Positions 56,159-64,000 of a stretch of 64,000 nucleotides of DNA are shown here, piece after piece. This stretch comes from Microbacterium sp. K24. Its GTDB lineage: Bacteria; Actinomycetota; Actinomycetes; Actinomycetales; Microbacteriaceae. The position numbers and the translations under genes are program-made. The stretch is taken from the NCBI RefSeq assembly GCF_004794465.1, contig NZ_SSDJ01000126.1, positions 1 to 64,000 of the forward strand. The letters are read 5' to 3'. The notes below the pieces were generated by a model. It saw nothing but the letters and a program-made list of their open reading frames with translations, was not told where the DNA came from and did not search any database. Every line of letters starts with the position of its first letter. The stretch's first letter is position 1.

Positions 56159-57865
56159 ATGACGGATGCTGCGGCACAGGGCGTCCACCGAGCCCGCTAC
56201 CGCCGCATCCTGTCGTTCGCCGCGCGCGAGTTCGTCAAGATCTGGTGGTTCGAGCTGGTTCTGCCGCGATTCGGCATGACCTCGATCGCCGAGCGCACCC
56301 GCGGCCCGCGGATGCAGAAGTTCGCTCGCCGGTTCCACGGGCTGGCGATCGAGCTCGGCGGCCTGATGATCAAGGTCGGCCAGTTCATGTCGTCGCGCCT
56401 CGACGTGCTGCCGCCCGAGATCACCGCCGAGCTCGAGGGTCTGCAGGACGAGGTCCCCGCGGTGCCCTTCGCCGACCTCCGCGTCGTCGCCGAAGCCGAG
56501 CTGGGGATGCCGCTGTCACAGGCCTATGCCTGGTTCGATGAGACGCCGGTGGCGGCGGCATCCCTCGGTCAGGCGCATCGCGCCCGGCTGTCGGAGGTCG
56601 ACGCGTCGGACACGGGACTCGAGAACGTCGTCGTGAAGGTGCAGCGTCCGGGCATCGACGAGATCGTCGCGGTCGACCTCGCCGCGCTCCGTCGGGTCGG
56701 CCGGTGGCTGACCCGCGTGCGCCTCGTCGCCGACCGCGTCGACGCGCCCGCGCTCGTCGAGGAGTTCGCGCACACGAGCCTCGAGGAGATCGACTACCTG
56801 CACGAAGCCGCGAGCGCTGAGCGGTTCCGCGAGAACTTCGCCGACGACGCGCGCGTCGATGCCCCCGAGATCGTCTGGGAGCGGTCGACCCGCCGCGTGC
56901 TGACGCTGTCGGACGTCACCGCGATCAAGATCAACGACACCGACGCGCTCCGTGCGGCGGGCATCGATCCGACCGAGGTCGCCGCCGTGTTCGCCGAGGT
57001 CATGTTCGACCAGGTCTTCACGCACAGCTTCGTGCACGCCGATCCGCATCCGGGCAACATCTTCGTGACGCCCGTCCCGAACGCGACGTCGGATGCCGGC
57101 GGGCTGAACTTCCGCCTCACCTTCATCGACTTCGGGATGATGGCCGAGGTTCCCGACAATCTGCGCAACGGACTGCGCACACTCCTCATCGCGGTCGCCG
57201 GGCGCGACAGCCGGGGACTCGTGGCCGCCGCGAAGGAGATCGGCGTCCTGCTGCCCTCCGCCGACACCAATGAGCTCGAGCGCGCGCTCACCACGCTCTT
57301 CGGCCGCTTCGGCGGCATGGGGTTCGCCGAGCTGAGCAAGGTCGATCCGCGGGAGTTCAAGGACTTCGCCGACGAGTTCGGCGACATGGTGCGTTCGCTG
57401 CCGCTCCAGCTGCCCGAGAACATGCTGCTGCTGATCCGCGCGGTATCGCTGACCTCCGGCATGTGCAGCGGTCTCGATCCGTCGTTCAACGTGTGGGATG
57501 CCGCGGAGCCCTACGCCGGCCGTCTGCTGCGCGACGAGTCGGGCAACCTGATCCAGGACATGGCCCAGCAGGCCATGGCGACCGCGGCCATCACGATGCG
57601 CCTGCCTCGTCGCATCGACGACATCATCACGCGCATCGACGACGGCAACGTGTCGTTCGACACCTCGCGGCTGGAGCGCCGCCTCGACCGCCTCGAGGGC
57701 ATCGCGCGCCGCATCGCCTCGGGGGTGCTCTTCGCCGCGATGCTCGTCGGCGGCGCGCTCCTCGTCACGCCGCTGCCTCCGCTCGGCATCACGCTGATCT
57801 GCGTCTCCGCGCTGCCGCTGCTGCACGCCGTGTTCGCGGGGATCGGCCGGCGCGGACCCCGCTAG
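56159..57865 (+). CDS. ABC1/UbiB family protein kinase-like protein
   Basis: The 568-residue protein has the UbiB atypical-kinase core: the KxGQ motif in LMIKVGQFMSSRLDVLPPEI (about 65-84), AAASLGQAHRA for the Ala-rich nucleotide loop, VVVKVQRPG with the catalytic Lys, VHADPHPGNIF for the catalytic loop, and FIDFGMM for the DFG element. Two C-terminal hydrophobic segments anchor it in the membrane. UbiB-like proteins support isoprenoid quinone synthesis or lipid homeostasis. AAGGAG precedes the ATG. It follows the padR gene and is probably cotranscribed with it. Confidence 0.93.
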   Translation: MTDAAAQGVHRARYRRILSFAAREFVKIWWFELVLPRFGMTSIAERTRGPRMQKFARRFHGLAIELGGLMIKVGQFMSSRLDVLPPEITAELEGLQDEVPAVPFADLRVVAEAELGMPLSQAYAWFDETPVAAASLGQAHRARLSEVDASDTGLENVVVKVQRPGIDEIVAVDLAALRRVGRWLTRVRLVADRVDAPALVEEFAHTSLEEIDYLHEAASAERFRENFADDARVDAPEIVWERSTRRVLTLSDVTAIKINDTDALRAAGIDPTEVAAVFAEVMFDQVFTHSFVHADPHPGNIFVTPVPNATSDAGGLNFRLTFIDFGMMAEVPDNLRNGLRTLLIAVAGRDSRGLVAAAKEIGVLLPSADTNELERALTTLFGRFGGMGFAELSKVDPREFKDFADEFGDMVRSLPLQLPENMLLLIRAVSLTSGMCSGLDPSFNVWDAAEPYAGRLLRDESGNLIQDMAQQAMATAAITMRLPRRIDDIITRIDDGNVSFDTSRLERRLDRLEGIARRIASGVLFAAMLVGGALLVTPLPPLGITLICVSALPLLHAVFAGIGRRGPR

Positions 57866-57886
57866 ATCCGGCACCGGAATACCGCC

Positions 57887-59857
57887 ATGGGAGAATCGCT
57901 TCCCATGGACACTCGCGACGAGAAGCCACCCGCACGCTCCGAGGCAACGGGCACAGTCCGTCAGCCGGGTCGAGCGGCGGAGACCGCGAAGAAGATCGTC
58001 CGTGACATCGCGGCCGTCCCGCCGCGCAGTGTGCATCCCGCGCTCGTCCCCGGCGTCTCGGTCGAAGAGACGGGCCGCACCTACCGCACCGACACGCTCG
58101 TGTTCGGCGTCGCGCTCACCCTCGTGGTCGCGTTCATCGCCTGGGGAGTCCTCGCGGGCGACAACATGTCGGGCACGACGTCGACCGTCCTCGCCTGGGT
58201 CGTCGAGTACTTCGGCTTCTTCTTCACCACGATCGCCACGATCATCCTGGTCTTCATGCTGTTCATCGGCTTCAGTCGTTACGGCCGCATCCCGCTCGGC
58301 CGCGACGACGAAGAGCCCCAGTTCTCGATGTTCTCGTGGATCTCGATGCTGTTCGCAGCGGGTATGGGCATCGGGCTGGTGTTCTGGGGTGCGGCCGAAC
58401 CGCTGACGTTCTTCGAGACGCCGCCGCCCGGCACCGTCGAGGCGAACACGCTCGAGGCCATGCACACCGCGCAGGCGCAGGTGCTCTACCACTGGGGTCC
58501 GCAGGCGTGGGCCTTCTACGCCCTCGTCGGCGGCGCCATCGCGTACGGCGCCTTCCGTCGGGGTCGCGCCCCGCTGATCTCGTCGATCTTCGCGCCCTTG
58601 CTCGGGGAGGGCCGCACGGCCGGACCGGTCGGCCGCACGATCGATATCTTCTCCATCATCGTGACGCTGTTCGGCACCGCCGCATCCCTCGGGTTGGGCG
58701 CCCTGCAGATCGGGCACGGCGTCGAGATCGTCAGCGGCATCGGCGAACTCGGCAACGGGGTGCTCATCGCCGTCATCGCCGTTCTCACCGCCTGCTTCAT
58801 CGCCTCTGCCGTCTCCGGCGTCTCGAAGGGGATCCGCGCGCTGTCGAACATCAACGCGGTCGCCGCTCTCGTGCTGGCCTTCTTCGTCTTCTTCGTCGGG
58901 CCGACGCTGCTGATCCTGAACGTCATCCCCTCCGTCGCGGTGCAGTTCCTCGGAGACCTGCCCGGCATGGTCGCCCGCTCCGCGTCGCAGGGCGACGAGG
59001 CGCAGATGTTCCTGTCGAGCTGGACGATCTTCTACTGGGCGTGGTGGATCTCCTGGTCGCCCTTCGTCGGCATGTTCATCGCGAAGATCTCCCGCGGTCG
59101 CACGCTCCGCCAGTTCGTGTCGGTCGTCATCCTGGTGCCTTCCGCGATCTCGCTGGTGTGGTTCGCGATCTTCGGCACGACCGCGATCCAGCAGCAGATG
59201 GACGGCGCAGGCCTCATCGTCGACCCACCGGAGGAGGTGCTGTTCGGCGTGCTCGAGAACCTGCCGTTCCCGCTGATCTCCAGCATCCTGCTGATCCTTC
59301 TGATCTCGATCTTCTTCATCACGGGCGCGGATTCCTCCTCCCTGGTGATGGGCACCCTCTCGCAGCAGGGGCGGCCGGAGCCGTCGCGCTGGGTGACCAT
59401 CGTGTGGGGATCGCTCGTGGGCGTGATTGCGGCGGTGCTACTCGTGTCGGGCGAGGAGGGGAGCGGGCTGCGCGCGCTCCAGAACGTCACGATCATCGCG
59501 GCGCTGCCGTTCGCGGTGATCATGGCGTTCATGATGGTCGCGTTCATGAAGGATCTGCGCCGCGACCCGATGATCCTGCGCGAACGGTACGCGCGCATGG
59601 CCGTGCGGCACAGCGTGATGGCGGGTCTCGAGGAGTACGGCGACGACTTCGCGCTGCGGCCGGTCGAGTACGACCACTCCGAGGACGATCTCGCCTGGAT
59701 CGACGAGTCCACGGTCGACGACAGCCTCGCGGAGGTCTACGAGGCTGCGACCGAAACGATCGACGTCATCCCCCACGCGGATGCTGCCGCCGAGGGCACC
59801 TCGACTGCCGGGCTCGCGGAGCAGACGGCCGAGGCGGCAGACAGGCCGGACGCGTGA
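57887..59857 (+). CDS. BCCT family transporter (betaine/choline/carnitine)
   Basis: The 656-residue protein has about 12 membrane helices with the BCCT landmarks AAGMGIGLVFWGAAEPLTFF and the aromatic-rich FYWAWWISWSPFVGMFIAKI, plus an acidic C-terminal tail of about 90 residues likely to be an osmosensing domain. It imports compatible solutes with Na+ or H+. The start is ATG 57887 or 57905 (MDTRDEK); the second has GGGAGAA 10 nt upstream. It follows the ABC1 gene by 21 nt and may share its transcript. The substrate is unproven. Confidence 0.92.
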   Translation: MGESLPMDTRDEKPPARSEATGTVRQPGRAAETAKKIVRDIAAVPPRSVHPALVPGVSVEETGRTYRTDTLVFGVALTLVVAFIAWGVLAGDNMSGTTSTVLAWVVEYFGFFFTTIATIILVFMLFIGFSRYGRIPLGRDDEEPQFSMFSWISMLFAAGMGIGLVFWGAAEPLTFFETPPPGTVEANTLEAMHTAQAQVLYHWGPQAWAFYALVGGAIAYGAFRRGRAPLISSIFAPLLGEGRTAGPVGRTIDIFSIIVTLFGTAASLGLGALQIGHGVEIVSGIGELGNGVLIAVIAVLTACFIASAVSGVSKGIRALSNINAVAALVLAFFVFFVGPTLLILNVIPSVAVQFLGDLPGMVARSASQGDEAQMFLSSWTIFYWAWWISWSPFVGMFIAKISRGRTLRQFVSVVILVPSAISLVWFAIFGTTAIQQQMDGAGLIVDPPEEVLFGVLENLPFPLISSILLILLISIFFITGADSSSLVMGTLSQQGRPEPSRWVTIVWGSLVGVIAAVLLVSGEEGSGLRALQNVTIIAALPFAVIMAFMMVAFMKDLRRDPMILRERYARMAVRHSVMAGLEEYGDDFALRPVEYDHSEDDLAWIDESTVDDSLAEVYEAATETIDVIPHADAAAEGTSTAGLAEQTAEAADRPDA

Positions 59858-59903
59858 GCCCGCAGGCGTGACGAGCCACGCTCTCTGCCGCGGCCCCATT
59901 TCC

Positions 59904-59921
59904 TGTACAATAATCTGTACA
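59904..59921. promoter_or_regulatory. TGTACA-N6-TGTACA operator/promoter of the toxin-antitoxin pair
   Basis: Two copies of TGTACA separated by ATAATC form an 18-bp dyad that also contains a -10-like TACAAT (59907-59912). It lies 17 bp upstream of the antitoxin start, the site at which Phd/YefM-type antitoxins autoregulate. Confidence 0.75.
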
Positions 59922-59938
59922 TATTTTGAGGAGTGGCG

Positions 59939-60394
59939 ATGGATGTGACTTCGGTGTCCGATGCTCGCGCTGGCCTCTCGCGCATCATCGGGTCGTTCCG
60001 CGAAGGATCAGCAGTGCCGGTGATCATCGGATCCCACCGCCGGCCGGAGGCCGTTCTCCTTCCCTTTGCCCGCTATCGCGCGCTCACGGAGGAGAAGCCG
60101 ACCGCGGTCGGACTCGATCGATTGCGGGAGCTCAGGTCGCTCATCCAGCGCTTGGCGTCGGCATCCCATCTCGACGATGTGCAGGTCTACGGCTCCATCG
60201 CTCGCGGCGACCAGACCGAACTGAGCGACGTCGACCTGCTGGTCACGCCGCGAACAGAGGCGACGATGTTCGACATCGCGCAGTTCGAGATCGACATGGA
60301 GACGCTGCTGGGTGTGCCGGTGTCGGTCGTCAGCGCGGCGGCGTTGCGTCCTGAACGCGATGCGGCGATCCTGCGAGAAGCGGTGAGGTTGTGA
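59939..60394 (+). CDS. Fused Phd/YefM-like antitoxin and MntA-type nucleotidyltransferase
   Basis: The 151-residue protein joins two modules. Residues 1-50 (DVTSVSDARAGLSRIIGSF, then VIIGSHRRPEAVLLPFARY) match a Phd/YefM DNA-binding antitoxin. Residues 78-150 are a minimal nucleotidyltransferase: YGSIARG with GS (85-86), then SDVDLL with catalytic Asp97 and Asp99, matching GSx10DxD. MntA antitoxins neutralise HepT by adding AMP to a tyrosine. GAGGAG precedes ATG 59939. It overlaps the HEPN gene by 4 nt. The Phd-MNT fusion is unusual in my experience. Confidence 0.85.
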   Translation: MDVTSVSDARAGLSRIIGSFREGSAVPVIIGSHRRPEAVLLPFARYRALTEEKPTAVGLDRLRELRSLIQRLASASHLDDVQVYGSIARGDQTELSDVDLLVTPRTEATMFDIAQFEIDMETLLGVPVSVVSAAALRPERDAAILREAVRL

Positions 60395-60807
60395 ACTCCG
60401 CAGATCGCGTCGACCGATGGCTCGCGGATCTTCGCGACACGCTTGCTCGGGCGGCCCGACTCGCCGAGCGCGGCCGAGATGCGTTCGATGAGGATGACGC
60501 ACTGTCGCTCGCCTTCGAAGCGCTGTCGAATCGCATCGGTGAGCTCGCGAAGCGACTCGTCCATGCCGATCCCGCGCGCTTCGCCGACCCGGTGTGGCGC
60601 CAGGCGGCCCGCAACCGCGACTTCGTCGTGCATCGTGACGACCGCCTGGACGGCGAGCTGCTGTGGCGCACGGTGACGACGGCCTTTCCCGTTCTCGAGG
60701 GGCTGGTGCGCGCCGAGATCGGTGCAGCTGCCGATCGGGAGACTCCCGCGATCACGAAGGGTCGTGACCCCGTCCCGTCTTCGTCCCCGTCTCGGCCGCA
60801 GCCGTGA
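60391..60807 (+). CDS. HEPN-domain protein (HepT-like toxin, DUF86 group)
   Basis: The 138-residue protein is all-helical with the HEPN RX4H motif at Arg76-His81 (RDFVVH). It resembles HepT RNases such as those of the MntA-HepT pairs. In canonical HepT the sequence continues HxY and the Tyr is AMPylated by MntA. Here the next residues are R-D, so Asp83 stands in place of the Tyr. The last 20 residues are basic, Ser/Pro-rich and overlap the convergent neighbour by 56 bp. The GTG start overlaps the antitoxin stop (GTGA). Confidence 0.82.
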   Translation: MNSADRVDRWLADLRDTLARAARLAERGRDAFDEDDALSLAFEALSNRIGELAKRLVHADPARFADPVWRQAARNRDFVVHRDDRLDGELLWRTVTTAFPVLEGLVRAEIGAAADRETPAITKGRDPVPSSSPSRPQP

Positions 60808-62329
60808 TCCGCGCCGCCATGCCCGCGAAGATGAACCCGTGGAACGGCAGCACGGCGAGCCAGTACAGTCGTCCGCTCAGCCCCCGCGGGAAGAACACGG
60901 CCCTCTGCTCGTAGCGCGCGCCGGCTCCGTCGGCGATCGCCCGCAGCTCGAGCCACGCCTCGCCGGGCACCTTCATCTCGGCGCGGAGCCGCAGCAGCCC
61001 GGCATCCTCTTCGCCCGAGTGCGGCTGCGACACGGCCTCGACGCGCCAGAAGTCGATCGCGTCGCCGATGCGCGCCGCGGTGCGGTTGCGTCGACCGCGT
61101 CGCAGCCCGACGCCGCCGACCAGGCGGTCCATCACCCCGCGCACGGCCCACAGGAACGGCGACGAGTACCACCCGTTCTCTCCGCCGATGCCGATGATCA
61201 CGCGCCAGAGATCGTCGACGGATGCCTTCGTCTCGAGCGACCGCGCATCGGTGAACACCGTGCGCCCCGCCCAGTCGGGGTCGCTCGGCAGCGGGTCGCT
61301 CGGCGCCCCCGATACCTCGGAGTCCTGCCAGCTGGTCTCGATGTTGTCGGCGTTGACGCGACCGAGCGCGAGGGCGACCGCCCGGCGATACGGGGTGAGA
61401 CCTCCGTCGGGCCGGGGGATGAGGTCGTCGACCGTGCGGTCCTTCACCACGCACTCGTTCTGCAGCGACGCGACGAGCGGACGCGCGATCGACCGCGGAA
61501 CCGGCGTCACGAGGTTCACCCAGTGCGAGGCGAGCCACGGCGTGAGCACGGGCAGCGAGGCGATAGCCCGCTGCCGCAACCCGGCCTCGACCGCGTATCC
61601 GTTCATCATCTGCCCGTACCGCAGCACGTCGGGCCCGCCGATGTCGACCGCGCGGTTCACGCTCTCGTCGACCCGGGCGGCGCCGAGCAGGTAGTGCAGC
61701 ACGTCGCGCACGGCGATCGGCTGGATGCGGTTGCGCACCCACTTCGGCGCGGGCATGTACGGCAGCACGTCGGTGAGGTGCCGGATCATCTCGAACGACG
61801 CCGACCCCGAGCCGATCACGACTCCGGCCTGCAGCACGAGCGTCGGCACTCCGGAGTGCAGGAACGTCTCGCCGACCTCCACGCGCGACCGCAGGTGCGG
61901 CGACAGCTTCACGTCGTCGGGATGCAGGCCGCCGAGGTAGACGAGCCGGTGTACTCCCGCGCGGGCCGCGGCATCGGCCACGGTCGTCGCGGCGCGCTCG
62001 TCGCTCTCTTCGAATCCCTTGCCGGCGGTCATCGAATGGATCAGGTAGTAGACGACGTCGACGTCGTCGACGGCCTCGGCGACGGCATCCGCATCGTCGG
62101 CCGACCCCTCGACGATCTCGCAGTCGGGACCCCAGGGGAAGGATGCCGCGCGCACGGCGTCTCTGGCCAGCACCCGCACCCGGTAGCCGGCGTTGAGCAG
62201 GCGCGGAGTCAGTCGTCCGCCGATGTAGCCGGTCGCGCCGAGCACGAGCGCGCGCGGTGCGGAGCCGTCTTCGCGGGGGACGGCGCGCAGCGCCTCTTCG
62301 CGTCCGGTGGGCTGGGTGAGCTCGGTCAT
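60752..62329 (-). CDS. NAD(P)-binding SDR-type protein with DUF2867
   Basis: The 525-residue protein has an atypical-SDR domain first (ALVLGATGYIGGRLTPRLLN, then VYYLIHSM and YLGGLHPDD; about 27-270) and a C-terminal DUF2867 domain (about 345-500), ending in LPFHGFIFAGMAARI. YbjT-like proteins of this layout are membrane-associated oxidoreductases with unknown substrates. A weak ribosome binding site precedes the ATG. Its 3' end overlaps the HEPN gene by 56 bp in convergent orientation, so one end of the pair may be misplaced, but both domains look intact. Confidence 0.88.
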   Translation of the reverse strand: MTELTQPTGREEALRAVPREDGSAPRALVLGATGYIGGRLTPRLLNAGYRVRVLARDAVRAASFPWGPDCEIVEGSADDADAVAEAVDDVDVVYYLIHSMTAGKGFEESDERAATTVADAAARAGVHRLVYLGGLHPDDVKLSPHLRSRVEVGETFLHSGVPTLVLQAGVVIGSGSASFEMIRHLTDVLPYMPAPKWVRNRIQPIAVRDVLHYLLGAARVDESVNRAVDIGGPDVLRYGQMMNGYAVEAGLRQRAIASLPVLTPWLASHWVNLVTPVPRSIARPLVASLQNECVVKDRTVDDLIPRPDGGLTPYRRAVALALGRVNADNIETSWQDSEVSGAPSDPLPSDPDWAGRTVFTDARSLETKASVDDLWRVIIGIGGENGWYSSPFLWAVRGVMDRLVGGVGLRRGRRNRTAARIGDAIDFWRVEAVSQPHSGEEDAGLLRLRAEMKVPGEAWLELRAIADGAGARYEQRAVFFPRGLSGRLYWLAVLPFHGFIFAGMAARITAAAETGTKTGRGHDPS

Positions 62330-62408
62330 GGGTCGAGGTTATGCCGGACCGGCGACAGGGAGAAGCGGGTGGCGCGCGGCCGGTCGGAGATGTAAGGCGG
62401 CAGTGGTG

Positions 62409-62426
62409 TGCAACTCGAGGGTTGCA
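62409..62426. promoter_or_regulatory. ArsR operator 1 of the SRPBCC pair
   Basis: TGCAAC-TCGAGG-GTTGCA is a perfect 6-6-6 dyad upstream of the SRPBCC/ArsR operon. A near-copy follows at 62442. Confidence 0.8.
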
Positions 62427-62441
62427 TTCAAGCCGAGGATG

Positions 62442-62459
62442 TGCAACTCTGGAATTGCA
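62442..62459. promoter_or_regulatory. ArsR operator 2 of the SRPBCC pair
   Basis: TGCAAC-TCTGGA-ATTGCA differs from operator 1 in one half-site base. The sites lie 33 bp apart (start to start), about 45-95 bp upstream of the first start codon. Confidence 0.75.
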
Positions 62460-62501
62460 GATGAGTGGTGATCCCACCGCTCCGCGACGAAAGGACGCAT
62501 C

Positions 62502-62984
62502 ATGGTGAACATGACAGAGAACGCAGGCTCCGTCGTCGACGAGGAGACCTTCTCCGTTCGACGCACGATCCGCATCGCGGCATCCATCGATAAGGTCTGG
62601 CGAGCCGTCGCCGAACCCGAGCACATCTCCCGGTGGTTCGGGCGCACGCAGCTCGACGGCGCCGGCGTCGGCGCGACGGGCACGATGAGCTTCCCCGAGG
62701 ACGACGTGATCCCCCTGCGCGTCGAGGCGTACGACGAGCCGCACGTCATCAGCTACCGGTGGAACAACGACGATGCCGCCGACGGACTGCCCGACGCGAT
62801 CGACGAGAGCACCTCGACCGTCTTCACGTTCACCCTCGACGAGATCGACGGCGGCACGCAGCTCACCGTCGTCGAGAGCGGCTTCGAGCGCACGTCCGCT
62901 CCGCGGGAGAACCTCGAGAGCCACCGCACCGGCTGGGACGCCGAGCTCGACAAGATGGTCGCGCTCGTCGAGGGCGAAGCATGA
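62502..62984 (+). CDS. SRPBCC/AHSA1-like protein
   Basis: The 160-residue protein has the AHSA1 helix-grip fold: FSVRRTIRIAASIDKVWRAV at the start, ISRWFGRTQLDGAGVGATG, and TVVESGFERTSAPRENLESH. SRPBCC proteins bind hydrophobic ligands; when they sit upstream of an ArsR gene, as here, they are commonly part of a ligand-sensing or activity-modulating pair. AAAGGACGCATC precedes the ATG. It overlaps the ArsR gene by 4 nt (ATGA), and two operators lie upstream of it. Confidence 0.9.
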   Translation: MVNMTENAGSVVDEETFSVRRTIRIAASIDKVWRAVAEPEHISRWFGRTQLDGAGVGATGTMSFPEDDVIPLRVEAYDEPHVISYRWNNDDAADGLPDAIDESTSTVFTFTLDEIDGGTQLTVVESGFERTSAPRENLESHRTGWDAELDKMVALVEGEA

Positions 62985-63298
62985 CCGCGGACACCCTGAT
63001 CCCCATGTTCTCGGCGCTCGCAGACGAGACGCGGTGGAGCATCCTGACGGCTCTCGGCGAGGGCGATGCCTCGGCATCCGCCCTCGCCGGGCGCCTGCCC
63101 GTCAGCCGCCAGGCCATCGCGAAGCACCTCGCGGTGCTGCAGGAGGTCGGGCTGGTCGAGCCCGTGCCCGTCGGCCGCGAGGTGCGCTTCCGGGTGATCG
63201 GCACCGAGCTCGCCGCCACCGCCGCGAAGCTCGACGCCATCGGTCGTCAGTGGGATCGTCGTCTCGCCGCGATCAAGGAGATCGCCGAAGGCCTCTGA
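62981..63298 (+). CDS. ArsR family transcriptional regulator
   Basis: The 105-residue protein is a compact winged helix: FSALADETRWSILTALGEGD, then LPVSRQAIAKHLAVLQEVGL as the recognition helix, and VGREVRFRVIGTELAATAAK. It lacks the Cys motif of metal sensors. It is encoded after an SRPBCC gene with a 4-nt overlap, and the two TGCAAC-type operators upstream of that gene suit autoregulation of the whole operon. Such SRPBCC-ArsR pairs are widespread in Actinobacteria. Confidence 0.92.
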   Translation: MTADTLIPMFSALADETRWSILTALGEGDASASALAGRLPVSRQAIAKHLAVLQEVGLVEPVPVGREVRFRVIGTELAATAAKLDAIGRQWDRRLAAIKEIAEGL

Positions 63299-63351
63299 CC
63301 GCGGCGACTCCGCGATCACGGAAGCCGAGCGCCCGTGGAAGGATGGGCGCG

Positions 63352-64000
63352 ATGGACGATCCGAGCGACACGACGGCAACGGCCGCGCGACCCGGCCCGG
63401 ATGCCGCGGCACGCCGCGCACGCATCGCCGTCTCGGCGCTGTTCCTGACGAACGGCGCGCTGTTCGCGAACATCCTGCCGCGCTACCCCGAGATCAAGGC
63501 CGCGCTCGGGCTCGACAACACCGCCTACGGCCTGTCGCTCGCCGCCCTTCCCGCCGGGGCGATCGTGGCGGGTCTCGCCGCCGCCGTGCTCATCCGCCGC
63601 TTCGGCTCGGGGCGCCTCGCGGTGTTCGGCACCGCGCTCACCAGCATCGGCTACCTGCTCGCCGGACTCTCGCCGTCGGTGCTGCTGTTCGCCGGCGCGC
63701 TGTTCCTCACCGGGGCGTGCGACGCGATCACCGACGTCGCGCAGAACGCGCACGGCCTGCGGGTGCAGCGCCGGTACGGACGCTCGATCATCAACTCGTT
63801 CCACGCGATCTGGTCCATCGGCGCGGTGCTCGGCGGCGCGATGGCCGCCGTCGCGATCGCGATCGGCCTGCCCGTCGGCATCCATCTCGCCATCTCCACC
63901 ACGGTCTTCGCCGCCGTCGCCATCGGCGCGCTGCGCTTCTGCCTGCCCGGCCGCGACGAAGAGCCGGCGGATGCCGCGGGCGAGGAGGATGCCCTCGCCG
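63352..64000 (+). CDS. MFS transporter (partial, runs off the window)
   Basis: The frame is open from ATG 63352 to the end. The first 216 residues show a polar 24-residue lead and about six membrane helices, with the MFS motif A-like AAAVLIRRFGSGRLAVFG and a motif D/helix 5 region FLTGACDAITDVAQNAHGL followed by NSFHAIWSIGAVLGGA. The latter pattern is typical of the fucose permease/YbjJ-like group. A GGAAGG precedes it; ATG 63343 is an alternative. Substrate and C-terminal half are unknown. Confidence 0.85.
   Translation, partial: MDDPSDTTATAARPGPDAAARRARIAVSALFLTNGALFANILPRYPEIKAALGLDNTAYGLSLAALPAGAIVAGLAAAVLIRRFGSGRLAVFGTALTSIGYLLAGLSPSVLLFAGALFLTGACDAITDVAQNAHGLRVQRRYGRSIINSFHAIWSIGAVLGGAMAAVAIAIGLPVGIHLAISTTVFAAVAIGALRFCLPGRDEEPADAAGEEDALA

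Noticed and set aside
1..64000. tRNA, rRNA, CRISPR arrays, insertion sequences and replication origins
   Set aside because: I looked for CCA-type cloverleafs, repeat-spacer patterns, DDE/HUH transposase motifs and DnaA-box clusters and saw none convincing. This was by eye only.

Overview
The window is a 64 kb piece of chromosome from a high-GC Gram-positive bacterium, most likely a Microbacterium or close relative in the Microbacteriaceae (Actinomycetota). This is inferred from codon bias, the many leaderless or GTG starts, the DUF2510, Excalibur and DUF2975 proteins, and the very frequent octamer GGATGCCG/CGGCATCC. No rRNA, tRNA, CRISPR array, IS element or integrase was seen.

Layout. 1-8.4 kb: serine dehydratase, a Cmx-type efflux gene with a structured leader, small membrane proteins, and regulator/oxidoreductase pairs (WYL regulator with NmrA-like protein, MerR with aldo/keto reductase). 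8.5-12.2 kb: a lower-GC three-gene operon (HIT hydrolase, membrane protein, PEP/pyruvate-binding plus MazG-like fusion) that I cannot match to a named system. 12.3-13.5 kb: DUF4188 protein and its MerR regulator. 13.5-25.4 kb: a defence island. A six-gene minus-strand operon (excisionase-like HTH, PLD-SNF2 helicase, DUF4391, type III Mod, AlbA_2/Schlafen-like protein, type III Res) lies between a frameshifted C-terminal remnant of a DUF2075 helicase and a second decayed ORF. 25.5-33.6 kb: SulP transporter, membrane and secreted hypothetical proteins, a short ORF with a hairpin followed by a 50-aa His/Cys-rich protein, HAD hydrolase, DHFR-like reductase and a SpoIIM-like pair.

34-41.3 kb: a GntR-controlled sugar operon (NagB-like isomerase, ABC binding protein and two permeases, GH4 glycosidase, BadF-type kinase). 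It looks like uptake and catabolism of an amino sugar or beta-linked disaccharide without a PTS. 42.4-45.3 kb: pantothenate operon DUF2520-panC-panD-panB with overlapping genes. 45.4-52.9 kb: regulator/target pairs with clear operators (MarR with quinone oxidoreductase, TetR with DHA2 exporter, ArsR with MFS exporter), plus Xre/DUF2975, an SDR and an Xre regulator. 53-64 kb: methionine aminopeptidase, GT2 glycosyltransferase, PadR regulator with ABC1 kinase, BCCT transporter, a toxin-antitoxin pair in which a Phd/YefM-like domain is fused to an MNT nucleotidyltransferase next to a HEPN protein, an NAD(P)-binding DUF2867 protein, an SRPBCC/ArsR pair and a truncated MFS gene.

Two dispersed repeat families recur: a 30-bp element (three copies, two flanking the DHFR-like gene) and a long palindromic REP-like element (three copies, one translated as the N-terminus of the BadF kinase). 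The strongest candidates for new biology are the HIT/membrane/PEP-MazG operon, the Phd-MNT/HEPN pair lacking the usual HEPN tyrosine, and the leader-ORF/hairpin locus at 29.4 kb, which shares a palindrome with the PadR promoter at 55.5 kb.
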